64,000 nucleotides of DNA from Oricola indica (GCF_019966595.1 NZ_JAINFJ010000009.1:83725-147724), one strand, 5' to 3'; counted from the stretch's first letter, positions 41,367 to 50,577 are shown. Notes: generated from the letters alone by a model not told the origin. Program-made: numbers and translations.

Positions 41367-42218
41367 TCAATCCCGCCGCTGGAACGCGATCATGATCAAC
41401 GCCAGGCACGACGACCCCAGCATGAGCAGAAGCGAAACGGCATTCAGCAACGGCGTCGAGCCTTCCTTCAGCCGGTCGAACATGGCGATCGTAAGGGGCG
41501 CATCGGAGCCGACCAGCATCAGCGTGGTGTTGAAGTTCTCGAAGCTCATGAGGAACGCGACCACGAAGGCGCCGACCATCGCGGGAGCGAGATAGGGGAT
41601 CGTGATCGTGCGCACCGCCGTCAGGCGGGTCGCGCCGAGATTGAGCGCCGCCTCTTCCAGAGTCTGGTCGAACTTCTGAAGCCGCGCGGAAATGACGAGC
41701 GTCGCGATGGTCGCGATGAAAGAGAACTGGCCGAGAATGACGAGAGTGAGCCCGGGGCGCAGCACCTCGAGGTCCCATTTCATGCTGTCCCAGACGCTGT
41801 TCGCGACCGTGCTGGAAAAGACGAGGATCGAAATGCCGAGCACGATCCCGGGAATGACGAGCGGCAGCAGCATCAGCACATAGAGCAGGCCGCGTCCGCG
41901 GAACTTGTGGCGCGTGAAGAGGAAGGCGTTCGACACGCCGACCGCGACGGCCAGAAGCGAAACCGCCGCGCCGATGAAGGCCGACGTCCCAATGGCGCGC
42001 AGGATCGGACGTTCGTGGAAGACGCCGATCATCGGCGCGGAATCGCCGAAGAACCAGTTCCAGGTAAACCCTTCCCAGGGAAGCGAAGGAAACTGGCTGT
42101 CGTTGAAGGCGAAAACCGTCACGACCAGAAGCGGCAGGGCCAGATAGAGGAAGAACAGGATTACATAGGCCGAATAGGCGAACCGGAACGGACGCGATTG
42201 CGGTATGGTCGGGATCAT
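41367..42218 (-). CDS. Spermidine/putrescine-type ABC permease (PotC-like)
   Basis: The 283-residue permease has six helices and the cytoplasmic EAA loop LEEAALNLGATRLTAVRTITIP (about 187-208). It is the last gene of a PotD-PotA-PotB-PotC-type operon, 13 nt after the PotB-like gene. It carries no strong clue to the exact substrate. Confidence 0.88.
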   Translation of the reverse strand: MIPTIPQSRPFRFAYSAYVILFFLYLALPLLVVTVFAFNDSQFPSLPWEGFTWNWFFGDSAPMIGVFHERPILRAIGTSAFIGAAVSLLAVAVGVSNAFLFTRHKFRGRGLLYVLMLLPLVIPGIVLGISILVFSSTVANSVWDSMKWDLEVLRPGLTLVILGQFSFIATIATLVISARLQKFDQTLEEAALNLGATRLTAVRTITIPYLAPAMVGAFVVAFLMSFENFNTTLMLVGSDAPLTIAMFDRLKEGSTPLLNAVSLLLMLGSSCLALIMIAFQRRD

Positions 42219-42231
42219 CGCCGCGCCTCCC

Positions 42232-43089
42232 CTAGCCCATCGTCTTTTCGAGCGTCTGCCCGGTCAGACGCAGCATCGCCCAGACGATGAAGGAGGACAG
42301 GAACAGCAGCACGAACCCGAACGCCGCGCCCAGCTCCCAGTTGAACCGGACGATGAACTGCGAATAGATCAGCTCGGTGAACCACAGGCTGTCCTTGCCG
42401 CCCAGCATGGTCGGCGTCAGGTAATTGCCGAGGCTCAGCATGAACACGACGATGCATCCGGAAACGATCCCCGGCATCGCGTGCGGAATGATGATTTCGC
42501 GCAGGATGGACGGACCGCTGCCGCCAAGGTCGTAGCCGGCCTCGATCACCGCGTCGTCGAGGCTGCCGAGGGTCGTGATCAGCGGCACCACCATGAACAG
42601 CATCGACGTGTAGACGAGGCCGGTCATGATGGCGGCGTCGTTGTAGAGCATTTCGACCGGCCCATCGACGAGCCCGAGATATTGCAGAAGGCTGGAAACG
42701 ATCCCGGTTTCGCGCAACAGGATCATCCAGCCGAAAGTGCGAACGAGCTCTGATACCCAGAACGGCACCAGGCACAGCAGGAAGAGCAAAGATTTAACCC
42801 GCCCCTTGGCCATCTTGGCGATGTAGTAGGCGACCGGAAACGCGACGAGCAGCGTGATCAGCGTCGCCGTGACCGACATCACGGCGGTGCGCAGGAACGT
42901 CCAGAGATAAAGCGGCTCCTGCAGGAATGTCAGGTAGTTGGCTGCGCTGAACTGGTACTCGCCGACACCGACCCGTTCGCGCAGCGATATCAGCAGCATG
43001 TCGATATGCGGAATGACGATCAGCAGCGTAAGCCACAGCAAGAGCGGCGTGACGAGCAGGATGAAGCCGATACGCGTTCCCTCGCGCAT
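42232..43089 (-). CDS. Spermidine/putrescine-type ABC permease (PotB-like)
   Basis: The 285-residue permease starts with a helix at about residues 10-30, typical of PotB. The coupling loop is DDAVIEAGYDLGGSGPSILREI (about 177-198). It begins directly after the ATPase stop. With the PotC-like protein it forms the channel. Confidence 0.88.
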   Translation of the reverse strand: MREGTRIGFILLVTPLLLWLTLLIVIPHIDMLLISLRERVGVGEYQFSAANYLTFLQEPLYLWTFLRTAVMSVTATLITLLVAFPVAYYIAKMAKGRVKSLLFLLCLVPFWVSELVRTFGWMILLRETGIVSSLLQYLGLVDGPVEMLYNDAAIMTGLVYTSMLFMVVPLITTLGSLDDAVIEAGYDLGGSGPSILREIIIPHAMPGIVSGCIVVFMLSLGNYLTPTMLGGKDSLWFTELIYSQFIVRFNWELGAAFGFVLLFLSSFIVWAMLRLTGQTLEKTMG

Positions 43090-44190
43090 TCAACCGGCCC
43101 CCGCCGGAAAGCAGTTGGCCTGATCGCCCGACCAGCCGATATGCACTTCGTCGCCGCGCGAGAGGCCGTCGAACTCCCCCGACTGGGGAAGCGAGACCTC
43201 GATCTCGCCGTCGCTTTCGGCGTCGCGCACGAGCACCCGGCTCGCCGCCGCGTTGAAGAGAAGGCTCGTCACCCGGCATGACATGCGGTTGTCGAAGGCG
43301 CTCAGGTCGCCCTCGTTTCGAGAAAGGCGAACGGCCTCGGGACGCACGAAGATCTCCGCCGACGATCCCGGCGCGAGTGCGCGACCGTGTGCCTGACCGC
43401 GAATGAGCAGGCCGTTTTCCGTGCGCAGTTCGAGCGTATCGCCCTCGGCGCGCTCGACCCGGCCGCTCCACCGGTTGCTGTCGCCGACAAAGCCCGCCAC
43501 GAATGGCGTTTGGGGTCGGTAATAGAGATCGCGTGCAGTGCCCATCTGTTCGAAACGGCCATTGTTCATCACGGCGATCTGGTCCGACATCACCAGGGCT
43601 TCGGACTGGTCATGGGTGATGTAGACGAACGTCGTGTCGAAATCGGCCTGCAGCGCCTTCAATTCGATTTTCATACGTTCGCGCAGCTTGAGATCGAGCG
43701 CGCCGAGCGGTTCGTCGAGCAGAAGGACATCTGGTTCGAGAACCATGCACCGAGCGATCGCCACGCGTTGCTTCTGCCCCCCGGATAATTCGTCAACGCG
43801 CCTATGGCCGATACCGGGCAGGCCGATGCGGTCGAGAACCTCGCCGACCTTGCGCGTGATCTCGGCCTTTGGCAGGCCGGCACGCCGCAGCCCGTAGCCG
43901 ATATTGTCGGCCACGTTCATCATCGGAAAAAGGGCGAGGTGCTGAAACACCATGTTCACGGGCCGCTTGTTCGGCGCCACGTCGAGTACTGATTTGCCCT
44001 TGATCAGGATGTCGCCGCTTGTCGGCTGCAGGAAGCCGGCGATCATGCGCATGATCGTCGTCTTGCCGCAGCCGGACGGCCCGAGGATCGAGAAGAACGA
44101 CCCCGGCGGAACGGAAAACGAAACCTCCTTGACGGCAGTCGTATCACCGAAGCGCTTCGTCAGGTCGATGCATTCAAGGTCGGGGGTCAT
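43090..44190 (-). CDS. Spermidine/putrescine-type ABC ATPase (PotA-like)
   Basis: The 366-residue ATPase has Walker A GPSGCGKTTIMRMIAGFLQP (about 38-57), signature LSGGQKQRVAIARCMVLEPD (about 138-157), Walker B VLLLDEPLGALDLKLRERMK and the H-loop ITHDQSEAL. A C-terminal TOBE-type regulatory domain follows (about 240-366). It is complete. It begins 62 nt after the binding protein gene. Confidence 0.92.
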   Translation of the reverse strand: MTPDLECIDLTKRFGDTTAVKEVSFSVPPGSFFSILGPSGCGKTTIMRMIAGFLQPTSGDILIKGKSVLDVAPNKRPVNMVFQHLALFPMMNVADNIGYGLRRAGLPKAEITRKVGEVLDRIGLPGIGHRRVDELSGGQKQRVAIARCMVLEPDVLLLDEPLGALDLKLRERMKIELKALQADFDTTFVYITHDQSEALVMSDQIAVMNNGRFEQMGTARDLYYRPQTPFVAGFVGDSNRWSGRVERAEGDTLELRTENGLLIRGQAHGRALAPGSSAEIFVRPEAVRLSRNEGDLSAFDNRMSCRVTSLLFNAAASRVLVRDAESDGEIEVSLPQSGEFDGLSRGDEVHIGWSGDQANCFPAGAG

Positions 44191-44252
44191 CGCGTTCTGT
44201 TCGTAATGTGGGCGGCACCCGCCCGGAGGCGGATGCCGCTTGTTTCAGATCG

Positions 44253-45332
44253 TCAGTTGGCTGCTTTCACGCGGTCGAGAACGCCACCCTCGATGGCTTC
44301 CAGACCGGCGGGAACCGGCGGATACCACTTGATGTTGTCGACTGCTTCCGGCGGGAAGCTCGCCTGATAGCGCGCCTTGAGATCGGCCGCGACAAACTCG
44401 TCGGCGCCCTTGGAGGCCGTGAAGTTGCCCGCGGCGTCGGTAATCATCGCCGCGACCTTCGGCTGCATCACGAAATTGATCCATGCATAGGCCGCATCGT
44501 CCGCCTTGCCCTTGGCCGGCAGCACGAATGTGTCGATCCAGCCAAGCGCGCCGGATGCGGGTGCGACGAAGGTGATGTCGGGATTGTCGGAATTCAGCTT
44601 CCAGCCACCCGTGTCCCACGCCATCGATGCGACGACTTCGCCCGAGCGCACGAGGTTCATCAGTTCATCGCCGCCGCCCCAGTAGGTTTTGACATTGGGC
44701 TTGCACTCGATGAGTTTCGCCTCGACCTTTTCCATCAGCTCCGTATAGGCCGCCTCGTCGCCATAGGCGGCGAACGGATCCAGGCCCATGGCGAAGGCGA
44801 AACCGATCAGGGTCGGACGCTTCAGGCGATAGGACACCTTGCCGGCGACATCGTCGCTGCACAGGTCGGTGTAGTCCTTCACGCTGGCTGCCTTGCTCGT
44901 GTCGAGCACGAGGCCGCTGGTGCCCCAGACATGCGGAACGCCATAGACTTCGCCGTCAACCGTGGTGTTGCCCTTGGTCGCCTCGAGCATGGACGTGATG
45001 AACTGCGACGCGTCGATCTTCGACAGGTCGATGGGCTTGTAGATCCCGAATTCCGCCTGCGGCCCCGCGATGCGGTCCTGGCTGGGCTGCGCGAGATCGA
45101 AACCGCCGCCGCCGGTGGCGCGCAGCTTGGCGATCATTTCCTCGTTGTTCGACTTGGTGACCTCGACCGTGTGACCGGTTTCCTTCTCGAACATCTCGAC
45201 GACATTCTCCGGCGCATAGCCGCCCCATGTCAGGAGGCGCAGCGTGTCCGCGCTGGTGGCCTGGGTGAGGCCGAGCAGGCCGAAAGTTGCGACCGAAACG
45301 ACGAGTTTAAGTTTCTTGCTGCGTAAATGCAT
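44253..45332 (-). CDS. Spermidine/putrescine-type solute-binding protein (PotD-like)
   Basis: The 359-residue precursor has a signal peptide (KLKLVVSVATFGLLGLTQATSA). The mature part starts LRLLTWGGYAPENVVEMFEK, a PotD/PotF-like opening, and contains KSNNEEMIAKLRATGGGGFD and SMAWDTGGWKLNSDNPDITF. It would bind a polyamine or similar solute in the periplasm. The ATG at 45332 has GGAGGGA 7 nt upstream, better than the earlier in-frame start at 45347. Confidence 0.9.
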   Translation of the reverse strand: MHLRSKKLKLVVSVATFGLLGLTQATSADTLRLLTWGGYAPENVVEMFEKETGHTVEVTKSNNEEMIAKLRATGGGGFDLAQPSQDRIAGPQAEFGIYKPIDLSKIDASQFITSMLEATKGNTTVDGEVYGVPHVWGTSGLVLDTSKAASVKDYTDLCSDDVAGKVSYRLKRPTLIGFAFAMGLDPFAAYGDEAAYTELMEKVEAKLIECKPNVKTYWGGGDELMNLVRSGEVVASMAWDTGGWKLNSDNPDITFVAPASGALGWIDTFVLPAKGKADDAAYAWINFVMQPKVAAMITDAAGNFTASKGADEFVAADLKARYQASFPPEAVDNIKWYPPVPAGLEAIEGGVLDRVKAAN

Positions 45333-45607
45333 GGGAACTCCCTCCATGTAGACAACGGTTTCGAGACCGTCGGGAGACGGACATTGGTGGATTTTTGCTA
45401 TCCGGTCAAATTTTGTGTGCCACCGGAAACCCCGCTTGTCACATCCCGTTCACACGGCTCGGAGAGAGCCGTTCGAGGGGCCTGTAAAAGGTGGAAAAAT
45501 TTCCCGTAGGTCCGGGAAGTTCGAGCTGTTTCAGCGATGAAAGCGCTGGTCAGCCAGTGGCGGGTTAATTGTGAATACGAGACACCGAGCATTCGCCCGC
45601 TTCAACT

Positions 45608-45677
45608 ATCAAGGCCGGGCTTTGGCCTTGTGTCACAAGCACCCGTAGCACGGTTGGATAGAGCGCTGGCCTCTGAA
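45608..45677 (+). repeat. Decayed partial copy of the tRNA-Arg locus (copy 1)
   Basis: ATCAAGGCCGGGCTTTGGC, then GCACCCGTAGC from 45639 and GGATAGAGCGCTG, match the live tRNA-Arg locus at 57371 onward in the same spacing. The match fades after the anticodon region, the D-arm has changes, and there is no T-arm or CCA end. It cannot form a tRNA. Confidence 0.75.
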
Positions 45678-45842
45678 ATCGTCCCCGGATTGCTCTCGGT
45701 TCCAACGGTCTTGCTGAAGAATGAGGCGGGCCGCCATACAGCCTGACAAAGCCGAGCATATCCGCGTTCGCCGCAGAAAAGCCTCGAGTCAAACGGAGCG
45801 CATATCTGGCTAAGCGCCGTCGCCCTTGGGTCGCATCAAAAA

Positions 45843-45911
45843 TCAAGGCCGACGACGGCGGATCATCCGGTGGCAGTTCGCGCAGACGAGAACGAGGTCA
45901 GCGAACTGTGT
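45843..45911 (-). pseudogene. C-terminal remnant of an HNH endonuclease
   Basis: The minus strand between two stops reads FADLVLVCANCHRMIRRRRP and ends in TGA. DL-x-x-x-C-x-x-CHRM-I is the C-terminal half of the zinc-containing HNH motif found in McrA-like nucleases. Only 22 codons remain, so it is a fragment, and the motif match is the sole evidence. Confidence 0.5.
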
Positions 45912-45938
45912 TCATTCCATCGGAGAGCCCAGATCACA

Positions 45939-46538
45939 TCAGTTTGATTTCTTCAGCAATTCGCCGACCGCGTTGACCGCATTTCCGACATCCTCGATGG
46001 TTTTCTGAACCTTCTCGGCTTCCAGTTCGGCCTCGGTCTTTGGGCGGGCCAACTCCTCTGCAGCGGCCTGTTCGGCTGCTTTCTTCTCGGCTTCCATTTC
46101 GGCGCGGATCTTTTCCTCGGCTTCGAGCTTGATGCGGGCCTCTCGTTCGGCCTTGAGACGCAGCTCCTCTTCTGCCTGCAACTGCTCGAAAGCCTCGTTT
46201 TCGCGCTTGGCCTTGGCTTCGGCGGCGGCGGCATCCTCGGCTGCCTTGGCCGCGGCTTGTTCCGCCGCTTTCTTCTCGGCTTCCATTTCCGCGCGGACCT
46301 TTTCCTCGGCTTCGAGCTTGATCCGTGCCTCGCGTTCGGCCTTTGCCTTCAGCTCCGCTTCCGCCTTGGCATCGGCTTCGAGTTTGGCTTTCGCAGCGGC
46401 TTCTTCCGCCTTCTGCGTATCGGCCTGCGACGCCGCCGGCTGGGCTGGGGCTTCAGTTTTGGCGGCCTTGTCTTCATCGTCGCTGCAGGCTGCAAGAACG
46501 AGCGCGAACGATGTAACGGTCAGTAGTTTGCGGATCAT
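45939..46538 (-). CDS. Coiled-coil lipoprotein with internal duplication
   Basis: The 199-residue precursor has a lipoprotein signal (MIRKLLTVTSFALVLAAC, lipidated Cys18) and then an Ala/Glu/Lys-rich rod. Residues 66-97 and 129-160 are the same 32-residue unit differing at one position (Val/Ile at 81/144), preceded by the conserved KAEREARIKLEAEEK start. The C-terminus (VQKTIEDVGNAVNAVGELLK) is amphipathic. Such TolA-like rods can bridge membrane and cell wall, but no partner domain is seen. Function is unknown. Confidence 0.78.
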   Translation of the reverse strand: MIRKLLTVTSFALVLAACSDDEDKAAKTEAPAQPAASQADTQKAEEAAAKAKLEADAKAEAELKAKAEREARIKLEAEEKVRAEMEAEKKAAEQAAAKAAEDAAAAEAKAKRENEAFEQLQAEEELRLKAEREARIKLEAEEKIRAEMEAEKKAAEQAAAEELARPKTEAELEAEKVQKTIEDVGNAVNAVGELLKKSN

Positions 46539-47110
46539 GTGTAACCTCTTAAGCTGCATTCGACAGGCAGGGTGTTGCCGGCCACTCGCTGTGTTGTTCC
46601 TGTCGAACATGCAAACCCTGAATGTTTGGTTAACAAGACGTTAATGCTGGGTTCATCTATAAGCGCAGACAGCGCAACGCCACCTCGCAATATCTAGCTG
46701 GCAATCCAGACCGCGAAAATGCATGTCGGCACGGCGGCTGCTATCGGACCCCATACCCTGCGTTCGAGCCGCTTTGGTGTTGTGACATTTGCAATGCATG
46801 TCAGCAAAGTCAGGGCGAAAGTCAGCCACCACGCGGTCGCCGGCCAGCCCAATTTGATGCTTCGCAGACTGGCGTTTCTGGCAGGAAACCGCCACTCTCG
46901 TGAATTCTGACCGTGCCAGTCTCGCGAGGGAGCGTTAAAAAACGCTGGTGACGATCGGGGGAAATCGCCACCAGCGCTTCGGGGTCGGCATCCGGGCGAG
47001 AGATGCCGGGTCCTGGAGGCAGCGGGCGAAAAGGAGGACGGGTTTCGCCGGGGAATGCCTCCAGGATCTGTCGATGCGGATGGTGCGAACCGGTTGGATC
47101 GCATCAAGCA
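46539..47110. other. 572-nt gap with little clear content
   Basis: The left part is the upstream region of the lipoprotein gene. The only coding signal is a possible 52-residue membrane protein at 46694-46852. The rest shows overlapping spurious frames and no promoter or repeat that can be named. Confidence 0.5.
46694..46852 (-). CDS. Possible small two-helix membrane protein
   Basis: From a TTG at 46852 the minus strand encodes 52 residues with two hydrophobic helices, TAWWLTFALTLLTCIA and PIAAAVPTCIFAVWIA, joined by a basic loop (TPKRLERRVW). This layout looks real, but the start has no clear ribosome site and no family is known. Confidence 0.32.
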   Translation of the reverse strand: MGWPATAWWLTFALTLLTCIANVTTPKRLERRVWGPIAAAVPTCIFAVWIAS

Positions 47111-47608
47111 TCAAAGGCCGTTCACGTCCTCCACTGTGCGGTGTTCCATGCCCGGCCAGTTGGCTTCCGCCTTGGCGATCGTGCCGGCCTTGTCCTTCTT
47201 GTAGGCCTCGAAGACATCGGCGTTGAGGAAGAGGTAGAGCTTGCCATCGACAACGTCGGCGAAGCGCGGGCTTCCATCCAGCTTCAGGCCCTTGGCGACG
47301 CCGAAGGCGCAGAAACCGCCATATTGCGGGATGAAGGCTGCCGGATCGGCCGCGAACTGCTTCATCGTCTCTTTGGACGAGAAGTAATAGGCGACATTGT
47401 CATGCACGACGGTGAATTTGGCGTGGCCCGGGGTCACGTCCAGGCCCGTGAACAGCGCAACGGAATCGTTGCCGCGGAGCGCAACGCCCTGGCCGTCGAC
47501 CGTGGTGCCGGTCGAGACATTGTATTCGTCGGCGGCGAATGCGGCAGAAGCGCCGGAGATCGTGCCGATGACACAGGCAATCGCCATGATGGTGTTCAGG
47601 TTTTTCAT
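47111..47608 (-). CDS. Secreted YHS-domain protein
   Basis: The 165-residue precursor has a signal peptide (MAIACVIGTISGASAAFAAD). The mature region shows a YHS-type fold: VALRGNDSVALFTGLDVTPG, AYYFSSKETMKQFAADPAAF, then PQYGGFCAFGVAKG with a single Cys. YHS domains of this secreted kind often sit in metal- or redox-linked operons. It is last in a four-gene operon with the AhpD-like, FMN-binding and DUF1348 genes. GGAAG precedes the ATG. Confidence 0.8.
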   Translation of the reverse strand: MKNLNTIMAIACVIGTISGASAAFAADEYNVSTGTTVDGQGVALRGNDSVALFTGLDVTPGHAKFTVVHDNVAYYFSSKETMKQFAADPAAFIPQYGGFCAFGVAKGLKLDGSPRFADVVDGKLYLFLNADVFEAYKKDKAGTIAKAEANWPGMEHRTVEDVNGL

Positions 47609-47781
47609 GTCAGTCTTCCTTTCGGTTTGCGCCACATGGGCGTCTGGGTGAAGCCGCCGGCGACTTGCCGTCGGCACGATCCGCCGGAATTCGGCGCGAT
47701 CGATCCTGTGACCGCGAGAAGGTCCTCGCCGTCCACGCCGGCCCGGTCGGGTCGGCGAAGTGAGGTGGTGCTTGCGTGGCG

Positions 47782-48255
47782 CTAGAGGCCGAGGTCGCTC
47801 AGGCCCGGATGAGTTTCCGGACGCGGCCCGAGCGGCCAGCGAAACTTCCGCTCGGATTCGCTTATCGGCGCGTCATTGATGCTGGCGACGCGGCGGCGCA
47901 TCAGGCCGCGCTCGTCGAACTCCCACAACTCATTGCCGTAGGAGCGGAACCAGCTGCCGCTGTCGTCGCGCCATTCATAGGCAAACCGGACCGCGATACG
48001 GTTCTCGCGGAACCCCCAGAGCTCCTTGACCAGGCGGTAGTCGAGCTCGCGGTCCCATTTTCGGGCGAGGAAGGCGACGATGGCGTCGCGGCCCTGAAGA
48101 AACTCGGCGCGGTTTCGCCAGTGGCTGTCCGGGGTGTAGGCGAGCGCGACGCGTTCCGGATCGCGGCTGTTCCAGGCGTTTTCGGCGAGCCGGACCTTGC
48201 TTTCGGCATCTTCGACCTGCGTGAAAGGCGGCAGCGGAGGGCGTTCGGGTTCCAT
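47782..48255 (-). CDS. DUF1348 (SnoaL-like) protein
   Basis: The 157-residue protein has the DUF1348 pattern: [20 protein letters not shown] near residues 27-46, [20 protein letters not shown] and [20 protein letters not shown]. It adopts the NTF2/SnoaL cone fold, with unknown reaction. It starts 2 nt after the FMN-binding gene, so the two are translationally coupled. Confidence 0.85.
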   Translation of the reverse strand: MEPERPPLPPFTQVEDAESKVRLAENAWNSRDPERVALAYTPDSHWRNRAEFLQGRDAIVAFLARKWDRELDYRLVKELWGFRENRIAVRFAYEWRDDSGSWFRSYGNELWEFDERGLMRRRVASINDAPISESERKFRWPLGPRPETHPGLSDLGL

Positions 48256-48257
48256 GG

Positions 48258-48881
48258 TCAGCTTCCTTGTGCGTTGGCGAGCCGGGCTCGCAGCTCTTCG
48301 TTTTCGGCTTCGAGTGCGGTGACACGGTCGCGCAGCGGCGCCATCGCCGCGGCGATCTCCGTCTCGGTGTAGCGAGGGGTGATGTGCAGGGGGCAGTTCC
48401 AGTCGAACGCGGCGAGGCGCAAAACGAAGACGCGCTCGGGCCGTGCCTTGTAATCCGGCTCCGCGACGAGCGCGGCGAGGTCGCTATCGATCGGGACCGC
48501 TTCGACATGGGTGTAGATCTTGAGGCGGGCGCGGGCCGGGTAATCGACGAGGATCAGGGCCGCGCGGGCATCTGCGGCCAGATTGCCGGCGCTGATATAC
48601 TGGCGGTTGCCGCGATAATCGGCAAAGGCGAGTGTCTTCTCGTCGATGACCTTCAGGAACCCCCGGGGACCACCGCGGTGCTGGACATAGGGCCAGCCGG
48701 TTTCCGAGGCGGTGGCCATGTAAAAGCTGTCACGCGCCGCGATGAAGGCGACTTCATCGGGTGTGAACCTGTCGAAGGCGCGGTCTGTCTTGTAGTTCTG
48801 GTAGACCCGATCGCTTCCCGCGGCTTGCTGCTCGGCGCGGACGCTGGGAGTCGTGGCTATGTCGAGAAATCCGTAGGGCAT
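48258..48881 (-). CDS. Pyridoxamine 5'-phosphate oxidase-like FMN-binding protein
   Basis: The 207-residue protein has the split-barrel features [20 protein letters not shown] then [20 protein letters not shown] and [22 protein letters not shown]-terminal coiled coil ([20 protein letters not shown]) is added. It likely binds FMN or F420 and reduces small molecules. It lies 56 nt after the AhpD-like gene. Confidence 0.83.
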   Translation of the reverse strand: MPYGFLDIATTPSVRAEQQAAGSDRVYQNYKTDRAFDRFTPDEVAFIAARDSFYMATASETGWPYVQHRGGPRGFLKVIDEKTLAFADYRGNRQYISAGNLAADARAALILVDYPARARLKIYTHVEAVPIDSDLAALVAEPDYKARPERVFVLRLAAFDWNCPLHITPRYTETEIAAAMAPLRDRVTALEAENEELRARLANAQGS

Positions 48882-48937
48882 GGCGGTGTCTCCGGGTCGA
48901 TGACGGGCGGGTCAGAGAAGCCCGCCCGTTTCTCGCG

Positions 48938-49483
48938 TCAGGATGCTTCGCTGGCATGGACGACGGGGAAGTCGATCTCGGTGCCGGCGACCACATTGAG
49001 CAGGTTCGTGAAAATGTTCTCGGCGGCGACGGCGATGATCTCAACGATCTGGCCGTCGGAGAAACCGGCTTTGCGAACCGCCTCGATATCGGCGGTGGCG
49101 ACCTGGCCGCGGTCGCGAACGACAGTCACGGCGAAGCGAACGGCGGCATCGGCCTTCGGATCGCCTGATCGGCCCATGCGGTTGAGCGCGATTTCCTCGT
49201 TTGAGATCTTCGCCATGTTCAAGCCGAGATAGTTGTGCGCAGACAGGCAGTAATCGCAGCCATTCACCTGGGCGACGGCCAGCGCGATACGCTCGCGTGT
49301 CTTGACGTCCAGCGCCTTGGCGAGCGCGGCGTTGTTGGCGGTGTAGCCCTTGAGAGCCGCTGGGCTGGAGGCGATCAGCCGAAACATGTTCGGGACGACG
49401 CCAAGCTGGCTCTGGACGGCGTCGAGTATCGGCTTGGATTCGGCGGGGACATCGTCGCGCGCCGGAATGGTCAGACGCGGCAT
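48938..49483 (-). CDS. AhpD-like/carboxymuconolactone decarboxylase-family peroxidase
   Basis: The 181-residue protein has the AhpD catalytic centre: Cys76, Cys79 and His83 in VNGCDYCLSAHNYLG, which reduce hydroperoxides. Flanking features VVPNMFRLIASSPAALKGY and ALAKALDVKTRERIALAVAQ match the family. AAGGAG lies 7 nt before the ATG. It heads the operon that also includes the FMN, DUF1348 and YHS proteins, suggesting a response to reactive oxygen or electrophiles. Confidence 0.87.
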   Translation of the reverse strand: MPRLTIPARDDVPAESKPILDAVQSQLGVVPNMFRLIASSPAALKGYTANNAALAKALDVKTRERIALAVAQVNGCDYCLSAHNYLGLNMAKISNEEIALNRMGRSGDPKADAAVRFAVTVVRDRGQVATADIEAVRKAGFSDGQIVEIIAVAAENIFTNLLNVVAGTEIDFPVVHASEAS

Positions 49484-49543
49484 TGCTGTTTCTCCTTTCG
49501 AGCTTAGGAACCAGGCGGGTTCCGTTCGAAGGAGGATTAGCTC

Positions 49544-49601
49544 ATTCCAAATTGAGAGATAATCGCCTATTATCGGGAATTAATGTCTCGAAAATTGGAA
49601 T
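49544..49601. promoter_or_regulatory. LysR-type control region, nested inverted repeats
   Basis: ATTCCAAATT at 49544-49553 pairs with AAATTGGAAT at 49592-49601 (one mismatch). Inside, GATAAT-CGCCT-ATTATC at 49558-49574 is a perfect inverted repeat of the 17-nt T-N11-A kind. The region lies between the AhpD operon and the divergent LysR gene, so it is the likely operator. Confidence 0.6.
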
Positions 49602-49605
49602 AATA

Positions 49606-50511
49606 ATGGATCGGCTCGACGCCATGCGACTGCTGCTCAGCGTCGCCGAAAGGGGCAGTTTCTCGGAAGCCAGCCGCGAGCTGGGCGTTCCGCTCGCGAC
49701 CGTCAGCCGCAAGATCAACGAGCTCGAGACGCATCTGGGTGCGAAGCTCCTGATCCGCACGACGCGCAAGGTCGCGCTGACCGATACCGGTACGGCCTAT
49801 CTGGCTTCGGCGCGGCGAATCCTTGAAGATGTCGAGGAGGCGGAGCTCATCGCCGCGGGCGAGTTCCAGTCGCCGCGCGGCGAACTGACCCTGACAGCCC
49901 CGGTGCTGTTCGGCCGGCTGCATATTCTGCCGGTCGTCATCGATTTCCTCGCAGCCCATCCGGACATCAATGTCCGGCTGGTTCTGTCGGACAGCAATCT
50001 TCATCTGCTTGACGAGCATGTCGACATGGCGGCGCGGATCGGCCGGCTGCCGGACAGCACCATGATCGCCACCAATATCGGTGCGATGCGGACGGTCGTC
50101 TGCGCCAGCCCGAAACTGATCGAGGCCTATGGCACGCCCGTACGGCCAGAGGATGCAGCAGCGCTGCCGAGCGTCAATTTCGAGTTCCTGTCGCCGGCCG
50201 CGAGCTGGCCCTTCCGGCTGGCCGAAACCGGGCGGGTCATCGATGTCGACATCGCGCCGCGCCTTTCGGTTTCGACGGCGGAAGCGGTTGTCGAGGCTGC
50301 CGTCCGGGGAGTCGGCGCCGCGCGCGTGCTTCATTATCAGTGCGCGGAACAGCTGCGCGATGGCGCGCTGCGGATTGTTCTGGAGGACTTTGAGTTGGAG
50401 CCGGCCCCGGTCCATCTGATCCATGCGGCACGCGGAATGCTCCCCTCGAAAATGCGGGTCTTCCTCGATTTCGCCGTGCCGGCCCTGAGAGCGAGACTGC
50501 GACCGCTTTAG
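49606..50511 (+). CDS. LysR-family transcriptional regulator
   Basis: The 301-residue regulator starts MDRLDAMRLLLSVAERGSFS, with the HTH GSFSEASRELGVPLATVSRK (about residues 17-36) and NELETHLGAKLLIRTTRK following. The effector half (about 90-301) is of the CrgA/AaeR type (ARIGRLPDSTMIA). It is divergent from the AhpD operon across 122 nt containing nested inverted repeats, so it probably controls that operon. The ATG at 49606 gives the family's usual length; upstream in-frame codons do not. Confidence 0.9.
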   Translation: MDRLDAMRLLLSVAERGSFSEASRELGVPLATVSRKINELETHLGAKLLIRTTRKVALTDTGTAYLASARRILEDVEEAELIAAGEFQSPRGELTLTAPVLFGRLHILPVVIDFLAAHPDINVRLVLSDSNLHLLDEHVDMAARIGRLPDSTMIATNIGAMRTVVCASPKLIEAYGTPVRPEDAAALPSVNFEFLSPAASWPFRLAETGRVIDVDIAPRLSVSTAEAVVEAAVRGVGAARVLHYQCAEQLRDGALRIVLEDFELEPAPVHLIHAARGMLPSKMRVFLDFAVPALRARLRPL

Positions 50512-50577
50512 TTCGTCAGCGCAAAGCGCGAACGACCAGATATGCCGTTTATGTTTTCTGGAGCGTTGCCTTAGGAG

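Larger units (their letters stand above)
45333..45938. other. 606-nt gap with gene debris between the Pot operon and a lipoprotein
   Basis: No intact gene is visible. It contains the Pot-operon upstream region, a decayed tRNA-Arg locus copy (45608-45677) and a remnant of an HNH nuclease (45843-45911, minus strand). Together these look like a site of repeated insertion and loss. Confidence 0.6.

Noticed and set aside
43090..45332. Assigning the Pot-type operon firmly to spermidine or putrescine
   Set aside because: The binding-protein pocket cannot be judged without alignment or structure; related operons import other solutes, so only the family is stated.
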